Part shown: in pieces, positions 32,601 through 41,600 of the stretch | How positions within the stretch are numbered: position 1 is the first letter of the stretch | How the letters are laid out: every line of letters starts with the position of its first letter | Assembly (NCBI GenBank): GCA_902728285.1 | Contig: CACVBU010000638.1 | Coordinates: forward strand, 186,001-250,000 | Direction of reading: 5' to 3' | Length of the DNA: 64,000 bases | Source of the DNA: Clytia hemisphaerica | Lineage: Eukaryota; Cnidaria; Hydrozoa; Leptothecata; Clytiidae | The notes under the pieces: generated by a model | Database searches by the model: none | The model's input: the letters and a program-made list of their open reading frames with translations, nothing else | Told to the model about the DNA's origin: nothing | Translations under genes and position numbers: made by a program

Positions 32601-35600
32601 AATATATTAACCTCTGGAGACAAATAATAGAAATTTTATCGCACATGTGTCAATCTAATCACTGTAGAAAAAAAAACAAAGATGAAGAGCAAATGTTACC
32701 ATATAAATGTCTAGCAGACTGTATCAGTATGCAGTTTACTATTTACGAATTTCCCAGAAACCTCCAAGTGTAATCGAAGGCTGCGTTTAGACCAATTGGA
32801 TTTGTAATTTGGCATTTGCTCATGAGGGATTCGATTTTGATAGCTTTTCCATTTTATTTTCTGTCATGGCATTTAAGGAATCGTCTTTTTAGAGTCATTA
32901 CTGAAAAGGTGATTCCCTCAAGTTCAACTTTGACAGATCAAACAATGAAAAGCATGGAATTTCTCAAAAACTGCAGTCATTAAGTCATTTGCCGTAGGGC
33001 TAGGCTATGGCAAATCTTGCAAATTTTACAATCTAGAAAGAAACTGAATAATAGTATTGAATAATATTTCAAATGCCAACGAAATGCCAACACGCTGGCA
33101 TCATTAGAAAGAAAGAACTGAATAATAGTATTGAATAATATTTCAAATGCCAACGAAATGCCAACACGCTGGCATCATTAGGCATTTGAAAAACCGAACA
33201 ACTGACTCTCTTTAAAAAGCATTGATGACATTGTTTAGTTGTGTTTTCAACGACGGGAATAAAAATATCAACTTTGAACTTCATCCAAGATCTTGGATGG
33301 TCGTCACGGTTACTTTTGTCTTCGTTGATTGCGCGCTGAATAGAATTTGGATTCGTCGGTACAGCGTCGATATATGATTTCGACCTGTGCTTTTCACGGT
33401 AACGAATTTTCAGTAAGCAGGAATTTTTTATGTCCGTCTACCGGCCAAAATACTCAATCAGTTTTTGAAACTCAATCCAAAATAAATTAAATTGTTTCTA
33501 GTGAATAACCTTTTTTGTAGTTTATGGTTTCAGAAGGTTCCTTTAATATTCCGAAGCTACAAATTTCATTATCGCATATATAGCTAGATAAAACAGATTA
33601 GCTATCGAAAGAGCGACCCCCCTCCGACTGTGGTCAAAGACATACTTACAGATTTCATTTTCACATAACAAATATCATAGTCTTACCGGTTTGGAGTTGG
33701 AGCCATCTTCAAGCATGTTGTCATAATCCACCATAAAAACATGATTGGTATTGAAATCCCTTCCAAGGAAAAACTTCATTTGTGAATTAGCAAGTTGTAT
33801 GACTTTAGAGGATGTGTCAGTGATCTCAAGGTAAGAAATGTTTCCTGTTGGGAAAATGATGAAAGGTAAGCAAACGTTTAAAACAATGTTCAGACGTTAC
33901 AGTTTGGTAATACTCCTACATGGTGTTTGTTACGGATAGGAAGTGCGCATATTGATTTCGGAACGTCTTGGAGTAACGAAGTGGAGCAGTACCGTTCCGA
34001 TGAAAATAGTGGATCGAAAGCGTTTCGATCTGTTTTGTTTTGTAACGTCTTCATTTTTGACGTTTCGAATTTTGAAGTTTACACAGTGTTTCGGAAAACC
34101 CGAAACGTCTGAATGTGGTTTTAGACTACGCCATGAATTCCTTCGTTTTAAGCGTAAGGCTGACCTCTTAAAAAAAAGGCCTAAAAGCCAGGTGCTGCCT
34201 ATTGTGTAGACTAGAACGTCGACAGTCGGTACTCTTGTTAACTTGAACAATTTTTCATCGTCAACTAACAGATTCCTACCCTACTACCTGAAGTTTTTGA
34301 AGAGGACTTTGATAGAGGTTTTCTTTTCCCTTTTTAAATAACCAACCCCTTACGAATCTCGAGAAAATGTGCGTTCCCCGTGCGAATGATAGACATATAA
34401 ACAAGGGCTTGAAAGGCATAGAAATAATTAGCTCTAGTTTAGACGGTCCACCTTCTACCTTGCCTTCCCTCATTTTTGACGAAAGTCGGCAGAAAATCGA
34501 CTGTCTAAAGTCAATGTGATGCCTTCTTTTGACGTCAATGCAACGACTTGTTCTATCTTTTTCAAGCAAAGATTTGAAACTGCAAACTTTTCTATCGATC
34601 TTATGCCGTCGCTTACATCGAGAGGAGGCAAGGCAGAAGCAGGCTCTTACCGATAACTAGGTCTTACAGGTAGGAACTATCAAAGAAAGGCAGGGAATTT
34701 GAGGCAACAGTATACCTCTTCCATCTTGCCCTGTATTGAAGTTGACATTCGCAAAGTAGATTTTATTGTACACCATGTTTTGAGGTTTGATTATCCAACT
34801 GAATCGTGAATTATTTAGATTCTCCAATGAAAGGTAGCCATCAGTACCCAACTAGAGTTAAAGAAAGACATCTTCAGTAGCATAGACATGAGCGGCGCAA
34901 ATTTTGTGAAGGAGAGCAGACTTTTATGAAACAGTAATTATTTATAGTCCGAATGCCACATAAAGATAGCAACTTGCCAGAATCGATTTTTTATTCTTCT
35001 TTTGTTGGTGAACTTCTCAGGATTGCTCGTTCTACGTTACTTTTCGAGGACTTGAAAGTTAAAGCCAAAGTTTTTATACAAAGAATGCGATGTCAAGGTG
35101 CTGAAAACGCAAAGTTAGATTGCAGTCTTCGACGGGTTATAGTTCGTCATTTTTCAGAATTTTCAAGATTTCAACTCTCTCAAGATTCACTCGTTCGCCA
35201 GCTCTTGCGGTGAGCGGTCACGGTGTACGGGGCTTCGAACCGGGTTATAGTCCGATTTTTTAAATTCTCATTCTTTCCCCACTCTTTCCATCTTATTCTT
35301 TGAACTGTAAAATGTGTGTGAGAGCCACAGGGTTGGATAGTGGCAATCCAATCCCAGTTCCTTCTCTTCTAGTATGCTTTCTTCAACGTTGTGGCAGAAA
35401 CGTGTCAAAGGTGTGGCAACTTTGTCTAGTAGAAAGTATACTTCTTTTCTCATTGTAATTTTAGTTTCTTCGGCTGGTTCCGTGTTACGTTTTAGTTTAT
35501 TTTATATTATTGCGCGCGTTTTATACTTTCAATAAACACATCTTTTTACTATCTTTTATCTGTGGTGGTGTCTAATTAACACTGCTTGGCCTACCTACAC

Positions 35601-38600
35601 AACCCTATTTCCATCATATAGGAGGATATTTTCACAAATGGCCGAAATCCTGTGTAGGTCGAAAACTGAGGAACAGATAATGTGTTTTCTTGAAATATTT
35701 TTTGACTCATATTGAGTTACTTCTTTCCATCTTAACTCATATTGAGTTACTTTCTTCCTTAAAGTCATTTTAGATCACTAGTTTTACATTGACGGATTTC
35801 TATGTCATCATATTTTCCTTTTCTACTCCAACCTGATTGATTTTCTGTGAATGTTCATTCTAGATTTTTGTTGTATTTGTATTGTCTTTTTGTTTTGTGG
35901 GTTTTTGTATTTATTGTTTCCATTTTGAGTAGTTGAAGGTTTTATACTTCTAGACTATATATATAGATATGCCCTCCGATGGGTCGGAATGGGTCGTACC
36001 CACGATGGAGTAGGAGTCACAGCGCAAGCAGACATTGTAACCCTACAGATGCGAGCTGCCGAGCCATGGTGTATACCACGACATTCGAACTACACGGGAG
36101 AACGGATGTCCTCGCAGGTGTAGAACCTCCTAAGTGTCTCGGCACACCACAATGTCTGGAATATCTACCCATACTCTTGTATCAGAGTTATGGTACCCAA
36201 TTCCCCTCACATGGCATGGGTTGACCCGGGCGAAGGAGCATTCACTTGCCAAGTGAATCGTAGTGCCACGGTGGGTATCGAACTCGAAACTCCTGGATAG
36301 AAGTCAGGCACGATAACCACTACACCACTACGCCGTAATTATTTATTCATAATATAAAAAGGTAACTACTGTGTCATTAAAATCTGCTCTCCTACACAAA
36401 TTTTGCACCCCTCTTGTCCACGCTACTGATCTTCGTGGTACCCCTCTTAAAAGTTCTTGCTTACTATAATAGAAAATTCAGAGCATGGAGACGAGAAATA
36501 ACAGAAGAAAGGGACAAATAATAGCAAGGGCCTCTCTTTAGGTTTCAAAAAAGCGAATACAAAAAGGGCGTTAAAAATGGCAGTCTCCTACCCAGAACCA
36601 CTTGCTCCATTTTTAATTATACTGATGGACGTGATACGCAATCTTGTGCGCTATCAGAATCATAAAAAGTGAACTGAGGTACTGAGTTCGAGTTTATAGA
36701 ATTCGAGTATTATTTGAATATGGCCTCTACATTATACTATAAAATAATATTTATGAAATATAATTCAATTATTTTACAATTAGGGCCATTCTATTTAACA
36801 TCTACAGGGGGTGGAAGAACATTTCCAGTGGATAATGTGAAGAAGATATTTCCTTGGGGTCAAACGCAGGTTTTTTTATTTTCCATTTGGTAAAAAATTA
36901 TTTTAAAATTTCCAGGCGTAAAAGACTGATTTTAGTTCGTCCACCCTCACTTTAAAATATAAAGAAAATTTTTTCCCTTGTATGTTTAAAAATCGAAATA
37001 ACCCATTGTAATTTCTTCAAATTGTTGAAAGATTTTCTTTTCTGCCAGTATTATTGGTCTATTTATGACATGCACCGTTGCAATGTCTTCCACGGACCCA
37101 ACAAGCTGATTGGTTGAAAGTGACATATTGACTGATTTTACGTCACTTACAGCCAATCAGCTACCGTGATGTAATGCCAGAAGACATGTCGATGATTGGT
37201 TGAAAGTGACATATTGACTGATTTTACGTCACTTAAAGCCAATCAGCTACCGTGATGTAATGCCAGAAGACATGTCGATGATTGGTTGAAAGTGACATAT
37301 TGACTGATTTTACGTCACTTACAGCCAATCAGCTACCGTGATGTAATGCCAGAAGACATTGCGATGGTGTATATCATAAATTGACCCAGGAAGTTCGGTA
37401 AAGATTTCATACTCCATAAGAAATATACTCACATAAAAGGTGTCATGGTAACCACTGAACAATGGCATTTGTTTTGAGAGTCGAATCTTATCCACGTTAC
37501 TGCTCCCACGTGACAAATATTTATAACCAAGAAATTCCGTCACTTTAGGAAAATACTTCTCTAAAAAAAGAAAGAGAAAGAGAAAAGTGATCACTTTTAG
37601 ATCTTAAAACCGAGCCCGGATAAAAACAGTTCAATTTTCCTTCTTCCAAATGATCGCCGAATTCCGGCACTCCGTCCGAAAAAAAGGCCTGATTCCACCA
37701 ACCGTGAAACCCAGAAGGGGGCTTTGTCTACTAACACGAAAGTCTGACAGACTCAATAGTCGGCCAATAGACCTCTTCATAAATTGCGTCATGAGGAACG
37801 CTTTTAAAACCTGCTTTTAAAATATTACTTTGGCAATTGATTCCCAGAGACGCTCACAAAAAGTTCACTCTATTTTGAAATAGAAAATAATACTTGGAGT
37901 CTCAAGGGATATAAGCACCATGGTAATGGTTTCAAAAAGAGGCAGCCTTTGCACTCAAAACAATTTATGAAAAGGCCGAAGAATCGGTAGTAGGTAGAAT
38001 CAGTGGAATCTCCCTAAACCTTCCCACTAGCTAGGTTATGAGAAAACAGCATGGCGTTATTATAGGCCATTTCACAGTCGCAAAGCGTAATGGGTAATCA
38101 GGACAATTGCGCGCTAATAACGACTTACTATTGGTCCAATGTTTTGATAATTTTTGAATATTTTTGCGTCTAACCAACGGGAAACCGTTATCGAGGCGCA
38201 ATTAGTCCTGATTACCCATGATCCATTTTGACTGATAAAAATGGAATAGAGCCTTCTCTTCCGATTCTAACTCTCCTGTGAGAAGGGAAAGAAAGATATT
38301 CCAGCGTTTGAAATTGTTTAAAGGGGAACTCAACTAATTTTTCACTTTTGGTTTTTGTTTGGATTTTTTGGATTTATTAAGTCAAACAAATACGGAAAAA
38401 GTCTATTTGACTTGTATCTTTAAACACTACATCTCAGAACACTCCTCTATCTTTGCTTCAAAAAGTGTGTTTAAAAAGAACCCCCCTCTTTTACCAGAGA
38501 AAAAAAATTATACCTGAATCACATTCTAATGCGTTGATTTCCCATATAAACTTGCCAGCTTCACCTATATTAGATTCTCTGGCCATATCCGTTGCTCTTT

Positions 38601-41600
38601 GAGGATTAATAATGGTGGATTGGCAATTAGTAATATTAAAACCAACAATTGCTGCGTCATATAATTCCTTGTAAATTGTGATGATGTACATTTTGGATGT
38701 GTTGTAGGTTATGATGATTTGGTAATGGTTAAGGTTTTTCCTCCTGAAAGTTTGATTAATTATTATTAGGACCAAAAAGCTAGATGCTGAATGAACCTAC
38801 CTGATGATGAAAGTTAGATAGCAATAAGGAAAAACATAAAAACAATCAATCAGAAAATATAGCGGTTAGCGAAAATGCATTGAATTTCATCATTGATTGT
38901 TTATGGGGGAGAGGGAAGGGGAGTAGAGAAAAAAGAAATAGAAATTTCCAGTTGCAAAAATCAGTTTTATTGACAATTGAATCATGCTTCATGGTGGGCA
39001 TTGTTTATCAATAATGTTTTTGTGCGAAAAAGCGAAGAAAAAGTCCAATGAAAATCTGCAAAAACGGCAATCTCCGGCAAAATTTCTCAAACATCGGACT
39101 TGACCATGTTTTGGGCATTGCTAATACGCATCTTTATGCAAAAAACAACAAAAAAACTAATGATGAAATCTTGAGAAAATGCCAAAAAAAACGGTTTTTA
39201 GGCACCTCCTACCTACCTCTGAGGTAGGTCTAAAAAAGAATCAATATAAACAAAAATTGCAAAGAATATCAGATTAAATGTGGGAGGATGAAGTCTCCAA
39301 AATTCCGTCTCCACCGGGCAATTAAGAAGAACACTCAATTTTAATCTCTGTCTGGGCTAGAGCTGCTGAAGCAACCATTTTAAGTAGTTCAATTTCTGAA
39401 AAATGTGCTATTGGACTTTTCCAGAAAAAAACCGTATACCCCCTGTTGAGGAGGTCCATTTCCGTTCCAAGGGGTAAGGTTTCATATGTGGCGGAATTCC
39501 ATAGGGAGATACAAAAATCTGTCTAAAATAACTGGAATTCCTTAGGGGTAGCTTTTTAAATCCTATTAAAATTCAGAATTCCGGAGGGATTTAAGCCTGA
39601 GATGGCCTGGAATTCTAGGGGGTTATAGCATTTTCAGCCACAGAGGGATGGACCTCCTCAACAGGGGGTATACGGTTTTTTCTGGAAAAGCCCATTGGGT
39701 CTCGGACTATCGTTTGCCATAGTTTAAGATTATCTAAAAAGCTTTTCATTTGGGATTTAGTGAAAAAGATAAAGCAGATTTCATGCCTACTCGTGCCTCC
39801 TGAGCAACATGGTTTGCTTATAGAAAGAAATGTGCATAGCAACAACATCCTCACCTTTTTCGACCAATTTTATAGGTAATGACAAGGGTGTTGAGTGGAA
39901 CAAAGTTTGCTACGTTCATTTTTTGAAGATCGCTATCAACCAAATCTTTAATGTTCTGAAAATAATGAATAAGTTATACGATTAAACGTTTTTTGTTGTC
40001 AGTTTTATCAATTCCCGGGGGGGGGGGGGGGCAGCTGGGCAAAAGGACCGACGGGTATGTGCGGGTCCTAAGGGTATCTTTTCCAATATGTTTAAAATGC
40101 ACTGTAAGGGTCGGAAAAACTAGAGATGCACTGTAAGGGTAGAAATATCAGAAAATTCTTGAAAAATCTAGATATTTTGACCAAAAATACTAGAATTTTG
40201 ACCATTTTTTGCACGAAAGGGATCGAAAATTTAGGGGAAAATGCACTCTAAGGGTATGATTTTCACTGATTTTTGCTGCACTGTAAGGGTGCAATTTTAA
40301 AAGCCAATTTTTGGCCCGCACATACCGTCAGTCCGCAAACCCAGTGCCCCCCCCGGGTATCAATTAGGCGAGACCAATTTAATTTGTTGTTCTACAGGCC
40401 CGACCGACCCTATTTTTGCTAAAGTCAAAAAAAATAATTATATTGAATTTCCACTACAATATATTTTACACACTAGTTATTTTTAAGAATCAAATTTGAA
40501 TAAAGCTGAAAATTAATTCAAGAAATTGAAAAATTTAGAAAATCAAGTATTCCATACACTAAGATTTTATTATGATCTTCATCAAAGATAAAATAAAGTG
40601 AATTTTTTAACCAGATATTTTTTGGAAAACATTTTCGGTGTTTACCAAACTCTGATAAATGAAAAATTTATTCTTATTTTACCGACCGACTGACATATTT
40701 TGCTAAAGTTCTGCCCGTAGAACAACAAATTAAATTTGTCTCGCCTTACCGGGCCAGTAAGGAAACATCACAATATTCAAATGTCTAAGTTTTCTGGTAT
40801 ACTGTTAATAGATTGTCAAAAGGAAGTAAAATTGGAAACACTAATGAATTACCAATGCAAGTTCTTTTAGCCTGCGAGAGAATCGAAATAGAGAGAAACC
40901 GACATTGACAATTCGTTCAATTTATTCATACAAGTAATTAAAAAAAGGAATAATTGTTTCATTGCAGAGAGTTTTGTATGTAGAAAATTAGAAGGTGCCA
41001 AAAAAGAGGGATTCGAATTATGGAGAGGCTACTGTATTAAACGTTATTTTTATAAGAACAAACTATAAGAACATAAGGCTTCGATGGCTGAAATATTAAG
41101 AACAAGTTAAGAATATTTTAAGGCTTTGTGGACTCTAAGAAAACCAAATTTCTTAGGAAATGGACTAAAATACTCTAAAAATGGTGAAATAAGAACATTT
41201 TTACGCTTGAAACCCAAAAAGTTAAAATAATCCGAAGACTTCAAAAATTTTGGAAATTCTTATTAAAAAAAACACGTACCTTTGCTTGAGATTGATAGAA
41301 GCTGACATAACCTTTCTTTCCTGGTTCGAAATCACCACAAAAAGGGTAAAACCCTCTTCGATGATCTTTGATATAATTTCCCTTCTTACTGTAATGATAT
41401 CCCTCAGTAGAAATATAGCCATGGTTTCTTATCTGAAGAAAACAAAAGATTATTTCATAAAATTCGCGAAGGTTATATCAGCTAAATTCGTTTCAAGAGT
41501 AATATTCGCGAAAGTTTCTGCTCTTTAAGTACAAGGCACTATGCTAAACAGTTCACAGTTAGGAAGACAAAGAGTATAACAGAGATTTCCTAGAAATCAG

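Larger units (their letters stand above)
31673..37560 (-). other. NIDO module 2 (four exons)
   Basis: Exons 37433-37560, 34716-34851, 33687-33844 and 31673-31913 encode residues about 222-442. Motifs: [24 protein letters not shown], then [10 protein letters not shown], ending [10 protein letters not shown]. The Cys pair is KNCNWDA .. QTCMHK. Its introns carry SINEs, a reverse-transcriptase remnant and tandem repeats. Confidence 0.82.

Noticed and set aside
35313-35580. Possible solo LTR (TG..CA ends, AATAAA inside)
   Set aside because: No matching flanking duplication and no partner copy; more simply the 3' UTR of the RT remnant.
37111-37368. CRISPR-like array
   Set aside because: Units are contiguous with no unique spacers, in a eukaryotic intron.
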